Origin: Burkholderia sp. WSM2230
GTDB lineage: Bacteria > Pseudomonadota > Gammaproteobacteria > Burkholderiales > Burkholderiaceae
NCBI RefSeq assembly: GCF_000472445.1
Contig: NZ_AXAJ01000001.1
Span: 434,643 to 498,642 of the forward strand
Reading direction: 5' to 3'
Length of the DNA stretch: 64,000 nucleotides
Shown here piece by piece: positions 43,485 through 53,077 of the stretch; within the stretch, counting starts at the first letter, position 1, and each line of letters starts with the position of its first letter. Below the pieces are notes generated by a model, which saw only the letters and a program-made list of their open reading frames with translations, had not been told where the DNA came from and did no database searches. The translations under genes were made by a program, and so were the position numbers.

Positions 43485-44417
43485 TTATTTGCCCCAGCGC
43501 AGCACCAGCGGATCGAGCCGCCGCGCGATCTTCAGCAATCCTTCGCGCGTGGCGGGATGCATCGCCGGCAGCGGATGACGCACCGCGTCCGAGCGGATCA
43601 CGCCGCCTTCCTTCATCAACGCCTTGCACGATGCGAGACCGCCCTGGCGGTTTTCGTAGTTGATGAGCGGCAGCCACTGCTCATAGTGCGCGGCGGCCGC
43701 TTCGGTGTCGCCGGCCGCATAGGCGTCGACGATCAGGCGGATGCCGTCCGCATAGCCGCCGCCCGTCATCGAACCCGTTGCGCCCGCATCGAGATCGGCC
43801 ATCAGCGTAATGGCTTCCTCGCCGTCCCACGGTCCCACGATCGCGTCGCCGCCCAACTGGATGAGTTCGCGCAGCTTGTTTGCTGCTTGCGGCACTTCGA
43901 TCTTGAAGTACGACACATGTTCGATTTCAAGGGCCATGCGCGCGAGAAACGGCGCCGACAGCGGCGTGCCGCTGACCGGCGCGTCCTGGATCATGATCGG
44001 AATGCCGATCGCATCGGACACGGTGCGGTAGAACTCCTCGATGCCACGCTCGCCGATGCGGATCGTGGCGCCATGGTAAGGCGGCATGATCATGACCATT
44101 GCAGCACCGGCCTCTTGCGCGCGGCGGCTGCGCTCAGCACATTGATAAGAACTGAAATGCGTCGTCGTGACGATCACGGGCACGCGGCCTGCCACGTGCT
44201 TGAGCACGACGTCCATCAACGTGTTGCGTTCTTCGTCGGAAAGCGCGAACTGCTCCGAGAAGTTCGCCAGAATGCACAGACCGTTCGAGCCTGCATCGAT
44301 CATGAAGTCGATGCAGCGCTTCTGGCCTTCCAGGTCCAACTGGCCGGCTTCGTCGAAAATGGTGGGGGCAACGGGAAACACGCCCCGCAGCGCGGCGGCA
44401 TTAGTAGCTTGGCTCAT
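43485..44417 (-). CDS. L-2-keto-3-deoxyarabonate dehydratase (DHDPS family, probable)
   Basis: A 310-residue DHDPS-family protein. The stretches DAGSNGLCILANFSEQFALS, VIVTTTHFSSYQCAERSRRA, SVFPV-like GVFPVAPTIFDEAGQLDLE and YFKIEVPQAANKLRELIQLG (Schiff-base Lys in FKIE) closely match my memory of the L-2-keto-3-deoxyarabonate dehydratase of Azospirillum, which yields alpha-ketoglutarate semialdehyde in non-phosphorylative L-arabinose breakdown. The LysR gene beside it resembles GbpR-type sugar regulators, which agrees. Other arabinose genes are not in this window. Confidence 0.8.
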   Translation of the reverse strand: MSQATNAAALRGVFPVAPTIFDEAGQLDLEGQKRCIDFMIDAGSNGLCILANFSEQFALSDEERNTLMDVVLKHVAGRVPVIVTTTHFSSYQCAERSRRAQEAGAAMVMIMPPYHGATIRIGERGIEEFYRTVSDAIGIPIMIQDAPVSGTPLSAPFLARMALEIEHVSYFKIEVPQAANKLRELIQLGGDAIVGPWDGEEAITLMADLDAGATGSMTGGGYADGIRLIVDAYAAGDTEAAAAHYEQWLPLINYENRQGGLASCKALMKEGGVIRSDAVRHPLPAMHPATREGLLKIARRLDPLVLRWGK

Positions 44418-44546
44418 GATTCAGGCGCTTTTCAGATGTGGTAGGGGTTAAGAACGTCTCCACTGCCGACTATACGGCGCGAAGGCAGGCGGGTATATTG
44501 AATTGTTTCCATCCTGTGATCGCTTTTACGACTCACCGCCGCCTTC

Positions 44547-45560
44547 ATGAAAAACACGTTGAACGTTCTGCTGGGCAAACTGCGCATGAAGCAGCTGCAA
44601 CTGCTGATCGCGCTAGACGATCAGAAGTCGCTGCACAAGGCGGCGGGCCTCATGTCGATGACGCAATCGGCCGCCAGCAAGGCGTTGCAGGAACTCGAAT
44701 CGATGTTCGAAGCGCCGCTTTTCGAGCGCTCGAAAAGCGGCATGATTCCGAACCAACTGGGACATTGCGTGATCCGCCATGCACGCCTCGTCACGACGGA
44801 CCTCACCGCGCTATGTCAGGACGTGGCTGAAATACGCTCGGGACGCGGCGGGCGGCTTGCAATCGGCGCGATCATGGGCGCAATTCCGCAGTGTGTGATT
44901 CCCGCCGTCAATCGGCTGCATGCGGGATATCCGAACCTGTCTATCGAAGTGGTGGAGGACACGAGCGCGCGCATGCTCGGGCAACTCGACGACGGCCGTC
45001 TCGATCTCGTGATTGGCCGCGCGGCCGTGGCCGCCGATCCGTCGAAATACCAGTATCGTCCGCTCGCGGATGAGCCGCTATCGGTGGTGGTGGGCTATGG
45101 CCACCCGCCGTTGCCGAGGAAGGAGGTGAAGCTGGCTGATCTCGCGGATCATCGTTGGGTGATGTATCCGTCGCATATGCCGTTGCACGCGCTGCTCGAA
45201 CGCGAGATGGATCTGGCAGGGCTCGCAATGCCCGATAACCCAATTTCCACGGCATCCACCTTTGTGACGGTCGCGCTCCTGCAAAGTAGTGCGGAGCTCG
45301 TGTCGTTGTTGCCGACTGCCATAGCCGAAGTGTTTATTCGGCAAAAAATGCTGCGCCTCGTACCGGTCAAGCTGAAGTCGCCCTCGCAGACTTTCGGCGT
45401 CGTGACGCGCAAGGGTGGCGTGCTGTCGCCGCCCGCCGAGCGCCTGGTGGAATTGCTGCGGCAGCACACAAAGACGCAGGACGAGGCACGCCCCACAAAG
45501 CCGAAGCCCACGCAGAAACGCAAAGCCGCGCCTGCGCCCATAAAGCGAAAAGCTGCCTGA
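44547..45560 (+). CDS. LysR-family regulator, GbpR-like
   Basis: A 337-residue LysR regulator. The N-terminal HTH (LRMKQLQLLIALDDQKSLHK, then MTQSAASKALQELESMFEAP) is in the form typical of galactose/arabinose GbpR-type regulators. The ligand domain begins near residue 95 (GRLAIGAIMGAIPQCVIPAV). The last 30 residues are Lys/Pro/Ala-rich and look disordered. It is divergent from the keto-deoxyarabonate dehydratase, with a 129-base gap, so it probably controls that gene. Confidence 0.85.
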   Translation: MKNTLNVLLGKLRMKQLQLLIALDDQKSLHKAAGLMSMTQSAASKALQELESMFEAPLFERSKSGMIPNQLGHCVIRHARLVTTDLTALCQDVAEIRSGRGGRLAIGAIMGAIPQCVIPAVNRLHAGYPNLSIEVVEDTSARMLGQLDDGRLDLVIGRAAVAADPSKYQYRPLADEPLSVVVGYGHPPLPRKEVKLADLADHRWVMYPSHMPLHALLEREMDLAGLAMPDNPISTASTFVTVALLQSSAELVSLLPTAIAEVFIRQKMLRLVPVKLKSPSQTFGVVTRKGGVLSPPAERLVELLRQHTKTQDEARPTKPKPTQKRKAAPAPIKRKAA

Positions 45561-45751
45561 ACCAGCAGTTTTTCAGGCGCGTCGCAGACGTCAAATATCG
45601 CACGGCAATTCGCACTTTGCTATGTCCTCGCGACGGGTGTTGTAGCGGCGACACTGGGGTTTAACCGAACCAATTGCGTGTCTGCGTCCGCGCTACACTC
45701 ATTAAAGGGTGTCGGATTTACGAGGGTGATACCCGTCCGGGGAGAGCAGTT

Positions 45752-48700
45752 ATGAATCGGCCATCGGTTCGGTTTCCGCTACGCGCCACCAGCACCACCT
45801 CGGTGCGCAAATGGTTCAAATGGACGCTGGCGGCGGCGTTGTTGGTGGGCTTGGCGTGGCTGGTGCGCCTGTGTCAGCTCGAAATAGAAACGTCCCGGCT
45901 GCAGGCGCACTATCTGTCCGAACTTACGCGCGACGTCGGCTTCACCCTGGACGACGGCCCCAGTCATTCCATCCGTTTTCCCGAAGCCGATAAAGGCCCC
46001 TACGACACGCGCCTCGGTTATGCGCTGCTGCCGTCCATCCAGCAGCGCCTCTTGCAACGCGGTTTCGAAATCACTGCGCAGGCGCGCGATTCGGAACGCA
46101 TGCTTTCCCTCGCCGATAGAAGTCTGTTCCTGCCTTACGCGGAGAAAGACCAGGCCGGCTTGCAGCTCTTCGACGGTACGGGTGCGCCGCTATTCAGCGC
46201 GAGCTTTCCAGGCCGCGCATACCGCAGCTTCGAGGCGATTCCGCCTGTCATCATCAACTCGCTGCTCTTTATCGAAGACCGCTATCTGCTCGATCCCAAT
46301 CAGCCGAACCGCAATCCGGCGATCGACTGGGGGCGTTTCAGCCGCGCGCTAGTCGACCAGGGCGCGCGCGTCTTCAATCATCATCAGGCGACGCCCGGCG
46401 GCAGCACGCTCGCCACGCAGATCGAGAAATTCCGCCACTCGGCAGGCGGGCGCACTGCAACGCCGCCGGAAAAGCTGAGGCAGATCGCGTCGGCTTCGGT
46501 GCGTGCCTATCTGGACGGGCCCCAAACCATGCCCGCGCGCCAGCAGATCGTCGTGCGTTACCTGAATTCGGTGCCGCTTGCCGCGCAACCCGGCATCGGC
46601 GAGATCAACGGCATGGGCGACGGTCTCGCCGCCTGGTACGGGCGCGATTTCGCGGACGTGAACCGCATACTCACCGCGCCCTCTACCGAGCAGAACCTCC
46701 CCGAACAGGGCGAGGCCTTCCGCCAGGTACTTTCGCTGATGATCGCCCAGCGCGCGCCGTCGTATTTCCTGCATCGCGGCTACCCTGAGCTCGAGCGATT
46801 GACCGACAGCTATTTGCGCCTGCTTGCGAACGGCGGCGTGATTTCGGCCGCGCTGCGCGACGCCGCGCTTTCGGCGAACGTGCAGTTGCACCGCGCGGCG
46901 AAACCCGTTGAAAACGCCGGCTCGTTCGTGTCGCGCAAGGCCGTCACATCGATGCGCTCGAATCTGCTGGCGGCCCTCGGCATTCCCAGCTTCTACGAAC
47001 TCGACCGGCTCGATCTGCAAGCCACGGGTACGCTCAATAATGCCGTGCAACAGGCGGTGAGCGAACGGCTTGCCGCTGCCGCCACCCGCGAGGGCGCGAA
47101 GGCCGCGGGCCTCGTCGGTTATGAAATGCTGCGCGCTTCCGACGACCCGTCGAAAATCGCCTACAGCTTTACGCTGTTCGAGCGGCGCGACGGCGCCAAT
47201 CTCGTACGCGTGCAAACGGACAGCGTAAACCAGCCGTTTGACATCAATTCCGGCGCACGGCTCAATCTCGGTTCCACTGCAAAACTGCGCACCATGGTGA
47301 CGTATCTGCAGATCGTGTCGCAACTGCATGACCGTTATGCGGCTCGCAGCGCTGCTGAGCTGAAAGCCGTCAAGCCCGATCCGAGCGACCAGTTGACACG
47401 CTGGGCACTCGACTATCTGTCCCACACGCAGGACCGCTCGTTGCAGCCTATGCTGGACGCAGCCGTGGAACGCAAATATTCGGCAAGTCCAGGCGAAACG
47501 TTCTACACGGGTGGCGGCGCGCAGACCTTCAACAACTTCGAAGCGGACGACAACAGCCGCATTCTCACGGTGCACCGCGCATTCCAGCATTCGGTGAATC
47601 TTGTGTTCGTGCGGCTGATGCGCGACATCGTTCACTATGAGATGGTGCAGACCACCGGACCTTCTTCGCAGTGGCTGAGCGATCCGGCGATCCGCAAGAT
47701 GTATTTGACGCGTTTCGCCGATCAGGAAAGCCGCGTGTACATGAATCGTTTCTACACGAAGTATCAGGGCAAGACGCGCGAGCAGGCGCTCGCGCTATTG
47801 CTGCTCGGCGTGCGTAAATCTCCGCCGAAAGTGGCCACCGTATTGCGCAGTGTCGCGCCGGACGAATCGAATGCATGGTTCAACCAGAAGATGCGAGCCG
47901 CACTGAAAAATACACCGGCGGCCTCCGTGCTCGACGACGAGGACCTCGCGAAGCTCTACGCGAAATACGGCATCGACCGCTTCAATCTGAACGATCGCGG
48001 CTACATCGCGAGCGTGCATCCATTGGAACTATGGGCGCTCAATTATCTGCGCGAGCATCCGAAGGCCACGCTCAACGAAATTCAGAACGCAAGCAAGGAC
48101 GTGCGCCTGCAAAGCTATTCGTGGCTCTTCAAGACGCGTTATCACGCGACGCAGGATCGTCGCATCAAACGCATGGTCGAATTGCGCGCCTACGAGGCAA
48201 TCGGCAAATCGTGGCAGGCGCTCGGCTATCCGTTCGCGACGCTGACGCCTTCGTATGCGGCAGCCATTGGCGCGTCGGGCGACAGGCCTGCTGCGCTCGC
48301 GCAACTGATCGGCCTGATTGCAAACGACGGCAACAAGGTGCCGACCGAAAGTCTCACGCAGCTGGACTTTGCGAAAGACACGCCCTACGAAACGCATTTC
48401 CGGCGCGCGGCGGTCGCGCCGCAACAGCAACTCGCGCCGGAAATCGCCGCAACGGTGAAAGGCATGTTGCGCGACGTCGTGACGGGCGGCACCGCGCGGC
48501 GTCTCGCGCCAGGCATGACGTTTCCGGACGGCCGTACGCTGCAGGTGTACGGCAAAACCGGCACAGGCGATCAGCGGTTTAACGTATTCGCCAAGGGCGC
48601 GCGGCTCATCGAGTCGCGCAAGGTGAACCGCAGCGCGACGTTCGTGTTCGCTTTCGGCGATCGCTTTTACGGCACGCTGACCGCGTGGGTACACGAACCG

Positions 48701-48838
48701 TATGCCGCGCGCTACGAGTTCACAAGCGCGCTGTCCGTGCAATTGCTGAAGTCGATGGCGCCTGCGTTGCAGCCGTTATTGGACTCTGTGCCTGCGAAGA
48801 CCGCTTCTGTCGCCGCTACAAAAGTCGCGGCGCAATAA
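45752..48838 (+). CDS. Large bifunctional transglycosylase/transpeptidase (class A PBP-like)
   Basis: A 1028-residue cell-wall enzyme. One membrane anchor lies at about residues 20-38 (WTLAAALLVGLAWLVRL). A GT51 glycosyltransferase domain follows, with the catalytic Glu175 in IEDRYLLDP and GGSTLATQIEKF. The transpeptidase domain has all three motifs: Ser508-T-A-Lys, Ser614-V-N and Lys935-T-G. It is longer than E. coli PBP1a/1b, with an unusual 130-residue segment between the anchor and the GT51 domain. The start at 45752 follows GGAGAG. It stands alone, convergent with the sugar-transport regulator. Its physiological role among the class A enzymes is unknown. Confidence 0.88.
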   Translation: MNRPSVRFPLRATSTTSVRKWFKWTLAAALLVGLAWLVRLCQLEIETSRLQAHYLSELTRDVGFTLDDGPSHSIRFPEADKGPYDTRLGYALLPSIQQRLLQRGFEITAQARDSERMLSLADRSLFLPYAEKDQAGLQLFDGTGAPLFSASFPGRAYRSFEAIPPVIINSLLFIEDRYLLDPNQPNRNPAIDWGRFSRALVDQGARVFNHHQATPGGSTLATQIEKFRHSAGGRTATPPEKLRQIASASVRAYLDGPQTMPARQQIVVRYLNSVPLAAQPGIGEINGMGDGLAAWYGRDFADVNRILTAPSTEQNLPEQGEAFRQVLSLMIAQRAPSYFLHRGYPELERLTDSYLRLLANGGVISAALRDAALSANVQLHRAAKPVENAGSFVSRKAVTSMRSNLLAALGIPSFYELDRLDLQATGTLNNAVQQAVSERLAAAATREGAKAAGLVGYEMLRASDDPSKIAYSFTLFERRDGANLVRVQTDSVNQPFDINSGARLNLGSTAKLRTMVTYLQIVSQLHDRYAARSAAELKAVKPDPSDQLTRWALDYLSHTQDRSLQPMLDAAVERKYSASPGETFYTGGGAQTFNNFEADDNSRILTVHRAFQHSVNLVFVRLMRDIVHYEMVQTTGPSSQWLSDPAIRKMYLTRFADQESRVYMNRFYTKYQGKTREQALALLLLGVRKSPPKVATVLRSVAPDESNAWFNQKMRAALKNTPAASVLDDEDLAKLYAKYGIDRFNLNDRGYIASVHPLELWALNYLREHPKATLNEIQNASKDVRLQSYSWLFKTRYHATQDRRIKRMVELRAYEAIGKSWQALGYPFATLTPSYAAAIGASGDRPAALAQLIGLIANDGNKVPTESLTQLDFAKDTPYETHFRRAAVAPQQQLAPEIAATVKGMLRDVVTGGTARRLAPGMTFPDGRTLQVYGKTGTGDQRFNVFAKGARLIESRKVNRSATFVFAFGDRFYGTLTAWVHEPYAARYEFTSALSVQLLKSMAPALQPLLDSVPAKTASVAATKVAAQ

Positions 48839-48854
48839 AGGCAGTCACGCTTCA

Positions 48855-50081
48855 TCAATAGGCGGGCTCGGTTGCCGGCTTGAGAAAGAGTTCATGCACG
48901 GGTGCGAAGTGCGCGTACAGCGGCAGAATCGCGCCGCCCATCGCGCGCGCATCGGCGCCAATGGCACCTTCCAATAGTTGCGGGCGCACCATTCCTTCCC
49001 ACTCGAACCGGTCGAGCACGCGCTCCGTGCGGCGAATGATTTCGCGCACCATTTGCCGGTCGAGTTCACCGTCGATCACGACCGCTTCGAGGTCGAGCAG
49101 CGCGGCGGCATTGGTGAGCGCGCTGGCAATCGCCGGGCAGGCGCTGTCTAGCCATTCCTCGGTATGCCGCCACATGTCCGGCGACAACGCGCGATGGTCG
49201 TGCGCGGCCGCGGCGGGTTTGCCTGCTTCGCTCAACAGACGTTCGAGCACGAAGCCGGATGCCGCATGCAGCAACTGCCGAGCAGGCTTGCGTGCGCTGT
49301 TCTCGCGCAGCGGAATCGAGCCGACTGCGCCGGCGTTGTCGTGCGGCCCGCCATGCAGGCGCCCGTCGATCACGAGTCCGCCGCCGATAAAAGTGCCCAC
49401 GAACAGATACAGAAAATTGTGGATGCCGCGCCCCTGACCCATCACGAGTTCGGCGGCACAGGCGGCCGTGGTGTCCTTTGCGAATTCCACCGGCAGACCC
49501 GTCATTGTCGCGATGCGCGAGCGCAAGTCGATTTCGTGCCATGCATCGAGCGCGTCGGGCGGCGCGCCGAGAAAGTCGCGCCAGCCACCGAGCCACAGCG
49601 GCGCGGCCACCCCGACGCCGACTACCTTGCCCGCATTCGCGCCGAGCGTCTGATTCACGCGTGCCAGCCTGCTTTCCAGCGCGGGAAACAGCGTGCGCGG
49701 ATCGGGATATGGGTACTCGAATACATCGCGGCAGACCACGCGGCCGGCGAAATCCATTGCCAGCACATCGAGACTGCGCCGTCCCACCTTGATGCCGATC
49801 GTGTACGCACCGTCCGCGCGCAACGCGATCGGCACCGACGGCTGGCCGATTCTGCCGCGCACGCGAGCCTGCTTTTCCAGGAGACCGTCTTCGATCAGAC
49901 GACCGACGATCATCGACACTGTCTGCATCGAAAGACGTGTGAGGCGGCCCACGTCGGCCTTCGGCAGCGGCCCATGCAAACGGATCGCCTGTAGCACGAT
50001 GCGTTCGTTGAACTGTCGCATGCCGACCTGGTTGGAGCCGACCGTGCGTTTGAGGGACGGGCGGATGCCGGTGGTATCCAT
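48855..50081 (-). CDS. ROK-family transcriptional regulator of the Frc-type operon
   Basis: A 408-residue NagC/XylR-type protein. An N-terminal winged helix (about 28-80: NERIVLQAIRLHGPLPKADV, then LTRLSMQTVSMIVGRLIEDG) is followed by a ROK sugar-binding domain (GVGVAAPLWL, FVGTFIGGGLVIDGRL). The CxCGxxGC-type zinc motif of many ROK proteins is missing; the region reads NSARKPARQLLHAASGFVLE. The start lies 29 bases after the ATPase stop, so it ends the transporter operon. It likely represses or activates the operon with a sugar or sugar phosphate as signal. Confidence 0.88.
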   Translation of the reverse strand: MDTTGIRPSLKRTVGSNQVGMRQFNERIVLQAIRLHGPLPKADVGRLTRLSMQTVSMIVGRLIEDGLLEKQARVRGRIGQPSVPIALRADGAYTIGIKVGRRSLDVLAMDFAGRVVCRDVFEYPYPDPRTLFPALESRLARVNQTLGANAGKVVGVGVAAPLWLGGWRDFLGAPPDALDAWHEIDLRSRIATMTGLPVEFAKDTTAACAAELVMGQGRGIHNFLYLFVGTFIGGGLVIDGRLHGGPHDNAGAVGSIPLRENSARKPARQLLHAASGFVLERLLSEAGKPAAAAHDHRALSPDMWRHTEEWLDSACPAIASALTNAAALLDLEAVVIDGELDRQMVREIIRRTERVLDRFEWEGMVRPQLLEGAIGADARAMGGAILPLYAHFAPVHELFLKPATEPAY

Positions 50082-50110
50082 GATCGCGGGCCCTCAGCGG
50101 AGTGACTGCA

Positions 50111-50908
50111 TCATGCAATCGCCTTGACGTCGGCTTCTTTGGCGCCCGTCATGATCGCCACGGCGTCCGACATATGCACGTCTTTCGTCTTGACGAGCGC
50201 GGCGCGCCGTCCGAGCCGCTGAATGTGAATGCGATCCGCGACCTCGAATACATGGGGCATGTTGTGGCTGATGAGAATCACCGGCAGCCCCCGGTCGCGC
50301 ACACGGCGAATCAGTTCGAGCACCATGTTTCCTTCTTTCACGCCGAGCGCGGCGGTAGGCTCGTCGAGAATCACGACATGCCGCGCGAATGCCGCGCTGC
50401 GCGCCACTGCAACGCCCTGGCGCTGACCGCCCGAAAGCGTTTCGACTGACTGGCGCATAGAGCGAATGCCGATCTGCAGGTCCTTCATATGCGCGGTCGC
50501 TTCTTCGAGCATGCGGCGTTTGTCGATCATCTTGAAGATTGAACCGCGCCAGCCCGGCTTCAGCAATTCCCGCGCGAGAAACAGATTTTCCGCGATGCTC
50601 ATGGCCGGCGCGACCGCGAGTTCCTGGTACACGGTTTCGATGCCCTGAGCGCGTGCATCCAGCGGGCTGCGGAATCTGACGGGCTTGCCGTCGAGCAGAA
50701 TCTCGCCTTCGTCCGGCACCGTCGCGCCGGAAAGCGCCTTGATCAACGACGATTTGCCTGCACCGTTGTCACCGATCACAGCGAGAATTTCGCCGGGCAA
50801 CACCTCGAAATCACAGCCGTCGAGCGCGGTCACATTGCCATAACGTTTGACGAGCCCACGTGCCTGCAGGACGGGCAGCGGGGCAGAAGCGGAAGTAGTT
50901 GTCGACAT
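50111..50908 (-). CDS. frcA: Sugar ABC transporter ATPase (FrcA-like, single domain)
   Basis: A 265-residue single-domain ATPase of the CUT2 type, unlike the double-domain RbsA. It has Walker A GDNGAGKSS, signature LSGGQRQGVAVAR and Walker B VVILDEPTAALGVKE. This matches FrcA of the Sinorhizobium frcBCAK fructose system. It lies between the permease and the ROK regulator on the minus strand, with a 90-base gap to the permease. The sugar (fructose, ribose, mannose) is inferred from the family only. Confidence 0.87.
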   Translation of the reverse strand: MSTTTSASAPLPVLQARGLVKRYGNVTALDGCDFEVLPGEILAVIGDNGAGKSSLIKALSGATVPDEGEILLDGKPVRFRSPLDARAQGIETVYQELAVAPAMSIAENLFLARELLKPGWRGSIFKMIDKRRMLEEATAHMKDLQIGIRSMRQSVETLSGGQRQGVAVARSAAFARHVVILDEPTAALGVKEGNMVLELIRRVRDRGLPVILISHNMPHVFEVADRIHIQRLGRRAALVKTKDVHMSDAVAIMTGAKEADVKAIA

Positions 50909-50998
50909 GACGGGCTCCTGTCAGCCTGAGTGGGCGCGTGGGGTGTAGTGCCTGCGCACTCACTCGGGCGGCATGCAAAGATAATTGCGGTCCAGTGC

Positions 50999-51985
50999 TC
51001 AACCGCGGCGATGAGAGAGTTTGTCCGCGGCCACCGCGAGAATCACCAGCATGCCGGTGATCAAAACCTGGTAGACCGAAGAAACGCCGATCAAGGTCAG
51101 GCCGTTGCGGAACACGCCGACAATCAGCGCGCCGAGCAGCGTGCCGGAAATCGAGCCGCGTCCGCCGAAGAGACTCGTGCCGCCCAGCACGACCGCAGTA
51201 ATGCTGTCGAGGTTCTCCGTTTGGCCCGCTTGCGGGTCGCCCACGCCGGTACGCGATACCGAGAGCAGCGCAGCAATGCCGTAGATCGCGCCCGCCAGCG
51301 TGTAGACCGTGAGCAGGATCTTCTGCGACGACAAGCCCATCAGGCGCGCGGCCTCGGCGTTATTGCCGAGCGCATACAGGTGCCGCCCGGGAACCGTGTC
51401 GCGCAGAACGAACCACGTGGCCAGATACATCAGCAAGGTGAGGACGGTGCCGTAGGTGACATCGGCGGGGCCCAGTTTGAACGTGTTGCCGAAGAACATG
51501 ATTGCCTCCGGCAGATTCGACACGCTTTCCGCGTTCGAATAGATCTGCGTGAGCGCAAACGCAATGTTCAGCGTGCCAAGCGTGACGATGAACGCGGGAA
51601 GCTTGATGCGCGTGATGAGCACGCCATTCAGTACGCCGAATAATGTGCTCGCGCCGATGCCGCAGAGAATCGCGACGGCCGGCGGCAGCCCCAGCGTGAC
51701 GGCGAACTTGGTCATGATGATGGAGCCGAACGCCATCACCATGCCGCACGACAGGTCGATGCCGCCCGTCAGTACGATCAGCGTCTGACCGATGGCGATG
51801 ACCGCGACCACCATCGTCTGTTGCAGGATCAGCGAAAGGTTCTGGAACGACAGAAAGCGGCTGCTCTGCGAAATGAAGAATGCGCATGCCAGCACGAGCG
51901 CAATGAGCGGCCCGACTTCGGCGAGCGACGGCAGGCGGTCGAAGAAATGGCGCGGATGGCCCGCGGGCGCGGATGGAGTCGACAT
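50999..51985 (-). CDS. frcC: Sugar ABC transporter permease (FrcC-like)
   Basis: A 328-residue CUT2 permease with about nine or ten membrane segments. Family features are SLILQQTMVVAVIAIGQTLI, VLTGGIDLSCGMVMAFGSI and GVLNGVLITRIKLPAFIVTL, and late in the chain VVLGGTSLFGGRGSISGTLL. It works with the upstream binding protein and downstream ATPase to import a sugar across the inner membrane. It is the second gene of the minus-strand operon. Confidence 0.9.
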   Translation of the reverse strand: MSTPSAPAGHPRHFFDRLPSLAEVGPLIALVLACAFFISQSSRFLSFQNLSLILQQTMVVAVIAIGQTLIVLTGGIDLSCGMVMAFGSIIMTKFAVTLGLPPAVAILCGIGASTLFGVLNGVLITRIKLPAFIVTLGTLNIAFALTQIYSNAESVSNLPEAIMFFGNTFKLGPADVTYGTVLTLLMYLATWFVLRDTVPGRHLYALGNNAEAARLMGLSSQKILLTVYTLAGAIYGIAALLSVSRTGVGDPQAGQTENLDSITAVVLGGTSLFGGRGSISGTLLGALIVGVFRNGLTLIGVSSVYQVLITGMLVILAVAADKLSHRRG

Positions 51986-52072
51986 GATGATGTCCTCGAA
52001 ACATGAGCGCGGCTGTGTGCCACGCGGCGAATCACGCGGCGGCCCGGTACGCGGGCCGCCGTGCAGTGCTCG

Positions 52073-53077
52073 TTACTTGTTGCCCCAGCAGTTGTCGAGG
52101 CCGAATTTGGTGTCCTTGCTGTCGATGCCGGACATCGGCTTGTCGGTGATCAGCGTCACGCCCGTGTCCTGATAGCCCGAAACCTTCTTGCCGGTCTTTG
52201 CGTAATCGACGCCGGCCGTCACGCCGAGCGAGGCCATTTTCAACGGATACTGCTGCGAGGTTGCGGCAATCGAGCCGGCCTTCACGTTGCGCACGCCTTC
52301 ACAGCCGCCGTCGATGGAAACGATCATCACGCCCTTGTCCTTGCCCGCAGCTTTCAGCGCACGGTACGCACCCGCAGCCGCCGGTTCGTTGATCGTGTAC
52401 ACGACGTTGATGTCCGGTGCTTTCTGCAGGCAGTTTTCCATCGCTGTCTGGCCTTTCGCCTGATCGCCGCGCGTGTCCTGACTGCATACGATGGACGGAT
52501 CGCCTTCCTTCACGCCGAAGCCTTCGAGAAAGCCGTTATGGCGCAGCACGCCTACTGAAACGCCGGGCGCGAGGTCGAGCGTGGCGATCTTTGCGGGCTT
52601 GCCGTTCAGCGCAGCTTTCGCGTATTTGCCGATCAACACGCCGGCCTTGAAATTGTCGGTGGCGAAGAGGGCGTCGGTTGCGTCCTGTGGATCGGTCGGC
52701 GTATCGAGCGCGACCACCATCACACCGGCCGCGCGCGCTTTCTTGATGCTCGGCACGATTGCTTTGGTGTCGCTAGGTGTGATCAGAATTGCTTTCGCGC
52801 CGGCCGTCATCATGTTTTCGATCGCGGTCACCTGACTTGCGTTATCGCCGTCGAACCTGCCGGCAGCGGTCACCAGCTTTGCACCGTCTTTCGACGCGGC
52901 CGCTTCGGCGCCTTGCTTCATCTTCACGAAGAACGGGTTCGTGTCGGTCTTCGTGATGAGGCCCACGACGGGCTGGTCGGCGGCCTGGCTCGCGCTCGCA
53001 CACCAGACCGCCGACGCTGCAACGCACATAGAGACGATTTTCCTGACGACAGGAAGCCTGCGGGAATTCAGATTCAT
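52073..53077 (-). CDS. frcB: Sugar ABC transporter substrate-binding protein (FrcB-like)
   Basis: A 334-residue periplasmic binding protein of the RbsB/FrcB type. The signal peptide ends near residue 33 (ASASQAA), followed by VVGLITKTDTNPFFVKMKQG, the standard start of the mature domain, and later TINEPAAAGAYRALKAAG and IVSIDGGCEG. It is the first gene of the operon, and its promoter lies in the 389-bp gap upstream. A second GGAG-type ribosome site (GGAGGAGCG) is just upstream of the start. Confidence 0.9.
   Translation of the reverse strand: MNLNSRRLPVVRKIVSMCVAASAVWCASASQAADQPVVGLITKTDTNPFFVKMKQGAEAAASKDGAKLVTAAGRFDGDNASQVTAIENMMTAGAKAILITPSDTKAIVPSIKKARAAGVMVVALDTPTDPQDATDALFATDNFKAGVLIGKYAKAALNGKPAKIATLDLAPGVSVGVLRHNGFLEGFGVKEGDPSIVCSQDTRGDQAKGQTAMENCLQKAPDINVVYTINEPAAAGAYRALKAAGKDKGVMIVSIDGGCEGVRNVKAGSIAATSQQYPLKMASLGVTAGVDYAKTGKKVSGYQDTGVTLITDKPMSGIDSKDTKFGLDNCWGNK

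Noticed and set aside
46349-47635. 428-codon minus-strand frame opposite the PBP-like gene
   Set aside because: It lies entirely within a gene with intact GT51 and transpeptidase motifs and shows no domain of its own.
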